Shown in pieces: positions 8,373 to 16,615 of a stretch of 16,615 nt of DNA. Below the pieces are notes generated by a model. That model was not told the origin of the DNA and did not search any database. It worked only from the letters and a program-made list of their open reading frames with translations. The DNA is taken from the NCBI GenBank assembly GCA_001632425.1, contig KV425552.1, positions 957,805-974,419 of the forward strand, written 5' to 3'. Numbering within the stretch: position 1 is the stretch's first letter; each line of letters begins with the position of its first letter. Source of the stretch: Neolentinus lepideus HHB14362 ss-1. Lineage: Eukaryota > Basidiomycota > Agaricomycetes > Gloeophyllales > Gloeophyllaceae. The translations under genes and the position numbers were made by a program.

Positions 8373-10117
8373 ATGGCCAGCGCATCCGTATACGCCCCCG
8401 CCGGCTTTGACTTTTCCAATCAAGTCCGGTGCAGCCTGTCCTCCTTACTCTGTCGTCTATCATATACTAACGCACGCCTGTCCTGTGTTGGTATATATGT
8501 AGGAACCAATTTCTGCAGGAGAAAGGCCTGCCCCTGCCAAAGGCGACAAGTACGGGCACGACTATCGTTGGCTGTCTCTTCAAAGATGGCATTATCCTCG
8601 GTGCGGATACGCGCGCGACGGAGGGGCCTATTGTGGCGGACAAGAATTGTGAAAAGGTGCGTGCCCGGTCCTTTACACTTTCTCCTCGTCTCTCCCGAAT
8701 CATTCTCCCCATCTCTCAGCTTCCCTTCTCCTGCCCCTCTATCCCATTAATCTATCCATCACTCTCCCACTCCCTCGTTCACTTACCCTCCTTTCCTTTT
8801 CACTTTGATGCCCATCCCATAAACTCTGCATGAGTATATGTGCTGACTACCACCCCCAGATCCACTTTATCACTGAGTCCATCCGCTGTTGTGGTGCCGG
8901 CACTGCAGCCGACACCGAGTTCACCACCGCCCTCATCTCCTCCAACATGGCCCTCCACGAACTTTCCACCGGCCGCAAACCGAGGGTCGTTACGGCAATG
9001 ACGATGCTGAAGCAGATGCTATTCCGGTGGGTCCGCATACGCCCCGCTCCCTATTGCCGCCCCATTCTTAGTCTCCCGTCGCTTTCTCTTCGTCCCTCCT
9101 TCCCTCTATTTCCTCCGTTTCTCCCTCTCCGCTCCCGTCTTCTTATTCCCGCTCCATACCCCGTCCACATCAGCCTGCCTTTCCTTATACTAGCAGTCTC
9201 TTTATATCGTACTCGCAGAATTCAAGCTGACATACGTGCCCTCCAGCTACCAAGGCCACGTAGGCGCTGCTCTCGTCCTCGGCGGTGTCGACAGCACTGG
9301 CGCACACCTCTTTACCATCCACCCGCACGGATCCACCGATAAACTTCCCTATGTCACCATGGGCTCCGGCAGTTTGGCGGCGATGGCGGTGTTCGAGAGT
9401 GCGTGGAAGCCTAACATGACAGTCTGTATATCCTGCCTACATGCTCTCGAGATATCCACTGATTCTTGTGTCCCTATTCTCTTTCTTTCTGGATCCCCTT
9501 TACCTGGAACTCTGATTTACGCTCGATCTCAACTTGAATCCTGACTTCAATCTCTCCTCACCTCCGAATTTCCCTACCCCTTGACTCGCATCCCTCCCGC
9601 ACCCCTCCGCCCCACCCCCTTCCTGACCCTTGGACTCTTCTCAACCGCATTTGTCCTGGATGACCCAGCGTGAAGAAGCCCTCGCCCTCGTAAGCGACGC
9701 GATCTTCGCGGGTATCTTCAACGACCTCGGGTCAGGCTCGAACGTCGACGCGTGTGTCATCACCGCGTCGCACACTGAGATGCTCCGGAATTATGTCAAG
9801 CCGAACGAGCGGGTGGAGAAGGAGCAGAAGTGGGTGGGCCTTTTGAATCTGTTTTCTTTATCATCCATCCTTATTTCCCTTTGATACTCTCCTTTTTTCT
9901 TTTCTGTTGTTCACTTTTCTTCCCGCTTCTTTCCTTACCACTGTTCCCTTCTTATCTTTTCACTATTTTGAACGAGAACACCCACTCACCCTTTCCCAGA
10001 TACAAATTCCGTCGCGGCACAACCGCATGGAAGAAGGAGAGTATCAGAGACCTGGTTGTCAGCGAGGAGGTGCGGCCTCTGGGCGGAGCACAGGCAGAGG
10101 CGATGGATACGAGCTAA
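8373..10117 (+). CDS. PUP1: Proteasome subunit beta type-7 (beta-2), trypsin-like catalytic subunit
   Basis: The model is join(8373-8428, 8503-8656, 8860-9026, 9247-9421, 9669-9829, 10000-10117), 276 residues. It is the beta-2 subunit of the 20S proteasome core, which cleaves after basic residues. The propeptide ends ...KATSTG and the mature chain starts TTIVG, so Thr38 is the catalytic N-terminal threonine after self-cleavage. Asp54 (in [10 protein letters not shown]) and Lys70 (in ADKNCEK) match catalytic Asp17 and Lys33 of the mature numbering. Further family blocks are [27 protein letters not shown] and [17 protein letters not shown]. The C-terminal arm ([10 protein letters not shown]...) is what wraps beta-3 in known structures. 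The start ATG at 8373 has a good CCAAAACCATGG context. Introns are 74, 203, 220, 247 and 170 nt, mostly longer and very pyrimidine-rich compared with the neighbours. All catalytic residues are present. Confidence 0.97.
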
Positions 10118-10398
10118 ACGTGAGGTCGGGTACTATCAGTAGAGGTGATGTGCCTTGGTGTCTATGTTGTCCATTAGGAATGAAAATCTCGCTCTCGTTT
10201 TCGCTTTGCTCTCGCAATACAGTCGCAAAGATCCCAATCGTGAAATAATATTACATTGGTCTCCTGTGCTACCGTATGTAACATGATGTCCGGTATTCCC
10301 AGAATAACGATAACATTGGATTGATGCACAACATTGAAAGAAACTGATAAGCACCATATTCGTAAGTATCATAAGCACCCACGGCGCACACAAGGTCG
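10118..10398. other. Convergent 3' region between PUP1 and PTC7
   Basis: The two genes end facing each other 281 bp apart. The region is AT-richer than the genes. GAAATAATATTACATTGG at about 10241 could serve as an AATAAA-like signal for PUP1. No other feature was seen. Confidence 0.5.
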
Positions 10399-12457
10399 TC
10401 ATAAACTCGCTGGCCCACCCAGCGACGTCGCAGGCGATATCAACGCGACGAGTACACTGATGTCGTCGCTCTTTCCCCCGCTGAACCACCGCCCCTGCTC
10501 CCTCGCCTTCCGCGCGAACGGGGTTTCGTCCTCCTTGTCCTGTCCCTCCTTCCCCGGCTCTTCTGTTTTATCCTTCCGGCTGCAGCGCGGAGGGCGCTCG
10601 GACACCTTCCGCGCGCGCGAGCAGAGAGATTCGCTCAACATTCCGGCGAGGGTCCTCCGTCCCAGGATACTCGTCACCTTCTGCGACTGAGAAGGGTATG
10701 GCATGTTGCGCGAGAGGTGTGTGTGGGAGGAAGGTGCGAGGAAGGTGCGTTTGAAGCGGATGACCTCGTCCAAGACCTCCTCGTCCCACAAATTGTCAGA
10801 CAACCCATCGGAGGTTAGGATGAGTATGTCGTCTGCGTGGACGGGGATGGTGAATACGTGTGCATCCCGGGGACGGGTGGAGGATGAAGGGCCGAGTTGG
10901 AGGGGGGTATTGAACTGCAAGAGGATTCAAGTCAGTCGAGCTACGCAAGCGAGCAACGAAAACAAGCAGTTGGGAATGCCGAGAAATACTCACATTTGAC
11001 CACATCTCCTCACTCCTCCAAACGATCTCCTCTCCCCTCACCAGCATTCCCATACAATCCCCTAAGTGCGCAATCTTGATCACCGGCTCCTTCCCTCCAA
11101 CATGCCCTTCCACGCCCTCCGGCACACTCATACCAATACTAGGTTCTCTCCAGCTCGATTGTGACGGTTTATGAGTGGCATAGTCAAGCACCGCAAACAG
11201 CGCTGTGGAGGACCCGATTAGGAGAGGAACTGTGTCCGATGTAGGTGGTAGGTCAGGCGGAGGTAGCGGGCAGTGGAGAGATGGAGCTTCTGGTTCGATC
11301 GTGTGTTTGGCTGCTGATGAGGAGGCGGAAGGAGTGGCAGATGTGGCCGCGGCCGGAACGACGTGCGCTTTCAGGGCTTTGTCGTACGCGCGCTCTAGGA
11401 TCATGAGAACGTCTAGGCCTTCTTCGAACTCATCTATGGGGTCATCTAGCTCGTCGTATTCGTATTCTTCACAATCGGAGTCTTCCGCGAGGTGGGAGAA
11501 AGGGAAGTCGTTGTATCGCGGTGGGTGTAGTGCCGAGGATGGTAGGTGCGATGGCGGAGGATGTGCGGAAAAAGATGAGAAGTCGTGATTAAGATGGGAG
11601 GAGGTAGAGGCTTCGACCTCCTCGGCACAGTAGTGCATTATACGGCGGGCAAAGAGGGCACTCGGGGAGTCTGTTAAGCCTTTCGTAGCCAGTGCGACGT
11701 CTATATATACAGATGTCAAAGATGAGTTCTGGAACTGCCGGTCAGCTCGGAACATCAACGTACCACAATGCTTCGTCCTCGACCACCCGCCAACGCCATC
11801 CGCAACGCCCAGCGCGTTATCCCGCACAAAATACGCATCCTCCCCAACTTGCACCGCAAAGTACCCAGCCTCGTGAGAGGCCGGCACGGACCTGGACAAA
11901 GGAGGAGAATGTCGGTTGGAACGTTTGGGAATACCGTACGCGCCGACGTCGAGGTGATACCGGGGAGTATGTCTCTTCGTGGAGGTGGAAGGCTCGGGAT
12001 CCGCAGAAGCGTAGACACCCGATGAAGGTCCAGCTTTCAGCGACTGGTAGGGAAAGATGGGTGTATAATGGGACAAGGGGTTGTAGGAGGACGATTGGTG
12101 CGATGTTGGTGTCGTTAAAGCAAGGGAGAAGGGCGGGTGTGGCCCAGAAGACTGTGACTGGGAGTAGGGGGTGACGTGCTGATTGGGTCCAGAATTATGC
12201 TGGAGATTCAGTTGGAGCTCGATTTCTGTTTTAGCCTCGAGCGGTAGTCGCGCGGGTGAGACTATGTTGTGGCCTCTCGATGATGGGGGCGGAGGCGGGC
12301 CCGAGTCGAAGAATGAGGGGCCATTTGCGGTGTAGAGAGAGCGCGGAGAGGAGGCCGAGTTTGAGCGGACACGGGTGGCCTTGGGAGAGGAGGAGGCGTT
12401 GACGGAGCGAGGGATGACCGGGAAGGACTGGTAAAGGCGTTTGTGGATGGTCTTCAT
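10399..12457 (-). CDS. PTC7: PP2C-type protein phosphatase of the PTC7 family (mitochondrial)
   Basis: Minus-strand exons are 12457-11764, 11700-10994 and 10914-10399; the product is 638 residues. It is a metal-dependent Ser/Thr phosphatase; yeast Ptc7 acts in mitochondria, including on coenzyme Q synthesis. Metal-binding motifs: VADGVGGW at 218-225 (Asp220), HLGDC at 443-447, SDGLSDN at 502-508 and KSDDIS at 615-620. The start MKTIHKRLYQSF opens a Ser/Arg-rich, acid-poor leader suited to mitochondrial import. An in-frame ATG at 12538 would add 27 residues, but it is only 9 bp from a CCAAT box, so the inner start is preferred. The protein is long for the family: a leader of about 215 residues, an acidic stretch (303-325) and a Ser/Pro-rich linker (about 340-390) interrupt the catalytic core. 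Intron 1 (11701-11763) is 63 nt, in frame and stop-free. Confidence 0.9.
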
Positions 12458-12540
12458 CGTCGAGAGCGGGCGAGGCAGCCAGCCTGGCGAGAATAAACCC
12501 GCCTTCTCACTCCCTTCCGGCCTTCCCCGCAACGGCATTT

Positions 12541-12720
12541 GCCGGACCAATCATATCGACTCTCATTTGGGGGGCACCTCTTTTGGGATCGGAGAAAGTT
12601 GGGGCCTCCGGCTTTTCGAGCATGTCAAAAACCCCTTATGCCGCTGGATTTACGTCGATTTACGAGGATTTACGCGCCACGTGAGGTCCGATTTACAGTC
12701 ACGTGATGTCCCGCCGAAGA
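12541..12720 (-). promoter_or_regulatory. PTC7 upstream region: CCAAT box, phased GATTTACG array and two E-boxes
   Basis: Reading away from the gene: CCAAT at 12547-12551 (90 bp upstream of the ATG at 12457); GATTTACG at 12647-12654, 12657-12664 and 12667-12674, exactly 10 bp apart; CACGTG at 12678-12683; GATTTACA at 12690-12697; and CACGTG at 12700-12705, 22 bp from the first. CACGTG is the core site of bHLH factors. The GATTTACG motif has no known binder that I can name. The regular spacing puts all sites on roughly the same helix face. Confidence 0.6.
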
Positions 12721-13045
12721 ATTACATCTAATCGCCGCCATAATGATCCTGGGCGCTTCTCCGCCATCAACCCTTCTCGTGATACTCGGTTCCTGACCCC
12801 CAGATGTGAGAAAACGCGACCAACGCGTCGAGCAGCATCATGCTCCTCAGAAATCAAATATATTTATGCTTTTCCTTGTCTATACAGTGGTGAAAATTCC
12901 CCAGACCTTGGCAACTTCAATCCCTTAACAAGTAGAACAAATACATATATTTTTAGCTCTTGCTGCTCGGGCGGGACTTTGAAAATTCATGTTTGACTAT
13001 GTGTCTCGGCCATCAACTTGCTTGAGCGTGGGGTCAGGCAGGGTT
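12721..13045. other. Intergenic transition zone
   Basis: Base composition shifts from the GC-rich gene block to AT-richer sequence at about 12850-12900. ACGCGACCAACGCGT lies near 12814. No exon or repeat copy was recognised. Confidence 0.45.
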
Positions 13046-13070
13046 GATTTACACGTAAATCTCGTAAATT
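13046..13070. repeat. Inverted GATTTAC/GTAAATC pair plus a further CGTAAAT
   Basis: GATTTAC at 13046-13052 is followed after 2 bp by its exact complement GTAAATC at 13055-13061, and CGTAAAT recurs at 13063-13069. This is the same motif as the phased array in the PTC7 upstream region, here in inverted arrangement. Confidence 0.65.
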
Positions 13071-14834
13071 ATCCCAAATATCTGTACTTTTTTGCCAGCA
13101 ACTCCCACCCATTCCCGCCAGTTGCCAGCGCTGCATTCCCCTTCAATCGAAACAGCAGCATACAACAGCTTTTTCATGATTCATAGCAATTGCCCATAGC
13201 TATGTTTTCTTCTTTGCAATGTGTCATGTAGTAGTATGCTAGGTTCAATCAACCTGGATTTTACCTCAGCCACCTCCATCCCTACCAGTATCACATTGCA
13301 CCAGGAAGTGACCACAATGACATTTTCAGATCATTTTCGGACTGTTTGCACTTATGAGCTGAGTTACTATAGTGCTGGAAGGACCAGGATAGCAACTCCA
13401 CACAGCCATCTCACAGCTCCACCGCGAGCCACATTGTGATTTTCAGAAGGAAACCAGTCAAAATATGCGTGATTGTGCAATTTCAGAAAAAAACCCTTTT
13501 TGTTTCAAATTTTGGTCAGAAATTTTCATGTATCTAGAGTCACAAGTAGTTATATGGGGGCCTATTAATGAGCCTTGATTACATTTCTGTACAAGAACTC
13601 TAAGTAAGTTCCTACAGAAGTGGCCTCAACCCTCCACAGTCCATTTTTGCAGTGAAGCAGTATAAGTCCCACCAGAGGTTGGAACAGTTACCAAAGTCCT
13701 CGCGGCCATGAAAGCCCAAGAGGAGTGACTGGAGGCTCAAAAGCATTGATTCTGACCATTTAAACCCTTTTGTGTGTCTCTAGAGGGGATATTCAAGTTG
13801 TTTTTGTTTTTGTTTCAAATTTTTGGGTGACCTCAAAATGTTTTGAGATTGGTTGAAATTTGCCTCTGTCACATTATGATATACCTAAATACATTGCATT
13901 TGATGAGTTTCCCATGTCCGGAAACCCAGCATACAAGGTGCTATAAAAAATCTGCCTTGGAGCTAGCTGAGGCGTCGAAAACGGTCTTCACGCACTGTAG
14001 TGTGCACCGGAACTGGCTGTTTGCAGTGGATTACAGTACTGGGCAGCATTTGGGGTGACTGGGATAGGATCAGGGGTGGATGGGGCATACTGTAGGTTGT
14101 ATTACAAGGAGTTTATTGGATGGTAGGTGTACTGGCTGTACCAGGGTGTCAATAAATGTATGTTTTTGAGGCCAGTCAGTACTGGGTCACTGATTAATGT
14201 CCCAAATCATCCCAGACTTGGTCAGTATATTCTGATATACTAGTATATATTAGGGAGGGGTGATATTGACGACCAGAACTAAAAGCGGTGACAGGCTACA
14301 CCTAGAATACGAGGAGGGAACTCCGTCTAATAGTGTCAGTAGTCGAAGGGCAGAAAGGTAAAGCTCGGGGGAGGTGAGGGAGGCAAAACAGAGCAATAAA
14401 TGGCACCGTATATCTCTTGTGAGTAGACCCAAACACTCTATAACACTCCTAACTCTCTAAAACCCTGGTTCTATGTGTCTCGGCACTGACTCAGCACTTC
14501 TTGGAGGGTTTACAGAGCTGGGCTAGACCAGCTGTCCTCTTGGGGGACTCAGATGATAATCGGACAATAGCTTTACAGGTTCCTCCATGCCGGAGGACTC
14601 GAGAACACTGTAAGACACAATGCTGATGCAGGAGACATAGGGAGAATGCGATGGAGATGATAAATGCAGAGATAAACGCAAGACCTCATGCTGAGGTTGT
14701 CTTAGAACGCAATTTTGGATGCAAGGAGGCTTTGAGATGTGAACTGTGAGGTAAAATTCACTGCTGGAAATGAAAATACAGGATGCCTAAAGTACTAAGT
14801 GACCCCGACATCTAAGAAACTGCTAAGTCCGAGA
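13071..14834. other. AT-richer non-coding DNA, probably transposon-derived
   Basis: No gene was recognised. Short words recur, such as CAGTACTGGG at about 14034 and 14177, and TGGGTGACCTCA at about 13826 and again near 15756. ATATACTAGTATAT at 14235-14248 is a perfect 14-bp palindrome. Open frames are short and not protein-like. The sequence has the look of old repeat DNA, but I could not find paired long terminal repeats or terminal inverted repeats. Confidence 0.4.
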
Positions 14835-14838
14835 TATC

Positions 14839-15490
14839 CTAACACCCCATGCATCTACAATCAGAAAATACAACCAAAAATGTGCTGCCGAGTCTCGCTA
14901 AGCTCCCCAGCTGCTCGCCAATCATCTGCCATATACCGCTCTCATTCTGAAGCATTATAGGTGGGTCAGGAACCACCATCTCAGGGAAGATCCTTCCATC
15001 TTGAGGCCATAGGCACATTGGTGCGATTTGATGACTCGTGCTTGATGATAATTGACTTGAACTTCATAAGGAGGGATGACTGAGTGTTGCAGCAGCACCG
15101 GAACAGCATGAGAGGCCCACAGCATCCTAACGTGCTGCGGCCAATGAGCACCGAGGTATTGTGAGGTTGAACGGAATGTAAGATCAGCTGGTATGCATCA
15201 GAAATGCCAATATGAGTGACTCAGCATGTGTCGGCACTTGATAGAGGCACCATGTGCTGCCATTCATCACCATCATGTTGGTAGACCAAGTTCCGGAGGC
15301 TCCAAGGATCGTCACATTGTATGGAAGGGGCATGGTGTTGAGTAAGTGTCACCGATGCCATCAGTTCCATCGTCCAAGTGCATAAGCAGAATTTGACAAC
15401 CTCGGAGTATCCTGAGTCATTGAATAGAGTCCACTCTATTGCACCAGCAGGAATGCGACACAGCAAAGTGTCTAACACTTGGCGGTGACA
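14839..15490 (-). pseudogene. Possible decayed coding remnant in three shifting frames, family unknown
   Basis: Three open stretches follow each other on the minus strand in different frames: 15490-15221 (90 codons), 15197-14955 (81) and 15063-14839 (75). They give protein-like strings, for example AGAIEWTLFNDSGYSEVV, YLGAHWPQHVRMLWASHAV and GRIFPEMVVPDPPIMLQNES. Together they could be one old coding region broken by indels and stops, as in a dead transposon. Open stretches of this length can also arise by chance, and no catalytic motif or family was recognised. Confidence 0.3.
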
Positions 15491-16053
15491 TCAGTGGCCA
15501 GAGGTGCACGTCCTCAGGGCTCGCCGATGTATTGAGTCATAGCTCGGTGACCTCTTGGAGATACCTCGGTGGTCTCGGCACTTTCCGCACCATGTCAAAC
15601 ACGCCAAAAACACATTTTCAGAGGCTAGCGACACTGGAGGCCTATCAGCGGTAGCTGGGGAGAGGCTACAGGATGGGTACTACCCAAAAGCAGTAAGTAG
15701 CCACCCACTCATCAGAATCTCTCAGTGTCTTAAGCAAACCTGTAGCCCTATATTGGGTGACCTCATTCCCAAAACAGCAGATTGCGGGGGTGGGTATTAG
15801 TGTGGGAAAACACGAAAAAGTGTTTTAAATCCAGTGCATGAAAAAATGTTTTGGGTAGTTTTGGGTACCAATAGATAGCTGGTAGCTGATATAAATGGAT
15901 GGGACAAGTCCCATATCTATAGCTCTAATGGCTGGGGTGGTACAGCCCTGAAAAATCTCATCTAGGTAGAGAAATGGACCACACTAGCAGAAAGAGGCTG
16001 AAAAATGGGTTCCAGAGCTGGATAACATCAAGTATTGTTCATATCAGGTAGGT
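15491..16053. other. Non-coding repeat-like DNA with small inverted repeats
   Basis: There are two perfect short inverted repeats. AAAACAC/GTGTTTT lies at 15807-15813 and 15820-15826 with a 6-base loop. ATGGGAC/GTCCCAT lies at 15899-15905 and 15908-15914 with a 2-base gap. No gene was recognised. Confidence 0.4.
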
Positions 16054-16261
16054 GATTATATAATATCATCATGGCATCTGGGCCCAAGCAGTCCTAACAA
16101 CTACCCTGATTTTTTCTGATTTAATATGAGCAGCTGAATGGATATCATGAGAGGATTACATAATATCATGATGGCATCTGGCCCTGGTGGCACCCAGGAG
16201 CTACCCTGAATTTTTCCGCATTTTTAGGCAATTTTTGCCATTTTATATGAGCAGCTGAGTG
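16054..16261. repeat. Imperfect direct duplication of about 90-110 bp
   Basis: Copy A (16054-16140) and copy B (16154-16261) both run from GATTAYATAATATCATSATGG through GGCATCTGG, CTACCCTGA and ATATGAGCAGCTGA. Copy B is longer because of an extra T-rich segment (16211-16240) before the shared ATATGAGCAGCTGA end. Fragments of the same style (GATTTTTC, CTGATTTTT) recur to about 16370. This fits a diverged tandem duplication inside a mobile-element remnant. Confidence 0.75.
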
Positions 16262-16615
16262 CCATTCTGCAGCATTCTATATATATACAAGAGCTATTTT
16301 TGGCACTGATGCGGTCCCAAATGGGTGCAGCAATATATTCTGATTTTCCATGATTTTTCCTGATTTTTCTGGGCCAGAAACAAGGTCCCAGGCACTCTCA
16401 AACCAATGTAGAAGCCTCCTTCTCACACTAGACATGCAAACCCGATCGGGTCATTAATGTCTGGGTGCCGGGCAGGTCAATTCAAGCCCAGCCCGGCTTG
16501 TAGGAGCCTTTCTGGGGCACCAGAGGTGCATAATGCATTACCCCCGATACTGTTGGTTGTGGAAGATACTAGCTTCAGACAACACCCAAGGGCTAAGTCA
16601 AACTGTGTCAAGACT
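16262..16615. other. Repeat-like DNA with a CCGGGC-rich segment
   Basis: Between about 16439 and 16500 the AT-rich background gives way to GCAAACCCGATCGGGTC, then GTGCCGGGCAGGTC and CAAGCCCAGCCCGGC. Such self-complementary CCCG/CGGG words occur near the ends of some hAT-like elements, but no target duplication or matching second end was found. No gene was seen. Confidence 0.35.

Noticed and set aside
11692..12174. 160-codon plus-strand open frame
   Set aside because: It is a shadow of PTC7 exon 1, and the minus strand carries the conserved phosphatase motifs.
12441..12996. Plus-strand open frames of 96 and 97 codons
   Set aside because: They cover the PTC7 promoter and its phased repeat; composition and content are not protein-like and no splice model makes sense.
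13240..13258. GGTTCAATCAACC resembling a tRNA T-arm
   Set aside because: No acceptor, D or anticodon arm can be placed around it. It is just a short inverted repeat.
12738..16615. Complete LTR retrotransposon or MITE
   Set aside because: I looked for paired long terminal repeats, terminal inverted repeats and target duplications by eye and found none that hold up. Only fragments and small inverted repeats are visible.
1..16615. A new multi-gene system or biosynthetic cluster
   Set aside because: The six recognisable genes are mostly unrelated conserved functions in ordinary fungal gene order. Nothing suggests a shared pathway.

Overview
The window comes from a filamentous basidiomycete, very probably an Agaricomycete. 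The genes are packed on both strands, they are broken by many short GT-AG introns (mostly 47-80 nt) with GTGCGT, GTGAGT or GTACGT donors, and one encodes a seven-helix DUF6533-type membrane protein of a family expanded in mushroom-forming fungi. None of the six genes can be read from one open frame. The exon models here were built by hand: splice signals were chosen so that the reading frame closes across every junction and the product matches its family.

Layout. Positions 1-1100 hold low-complexity sequence and a 26-bp tandem array, with no gene recognised. At 1101-2221 (-) lies a TMEM19/DUF92 membrane protein whose first exon seems to lack one base. It is divergent from a 16-exon DUF6533 seven-helix protein (2607-4547, +). 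That gene converges on ornithine carbamoyltransferase (4711-6133, -). A Gvp36-like BAR protein (6694-8191, -) shares a 181-bp divergent promoter with the catalytic proteasome subunit beta-2/PUP1 (8373-10117, +). PUP1 converges on a PTC7-type mitochondrial PP2C phosphatase (10399-12457, -), whose upstream region has a 10-bp-phased motif array and two E-boxes. From about 12.87 kb to the end the sequence is AT-richer and holds no convincing gene. It has repeats, inverted repeats and possible decayed minus-strand coding pieces, and looks like transposon-derived intergenic DNA.

The six genes are mostly conserved housekeeping functions (arginine synthesis, protein turnover, membrane shaping, mitochondrial phosphatase signalling) and do not form a pathway or cluster. 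I found no new multi-gene system. The points most worth checking are the TMEM19 frameshift, two in-frame stop-free introns (in PTC7 and OTC), the micro-exon DUF6533 gene with a GC-AG intron, and the phased promoter array.
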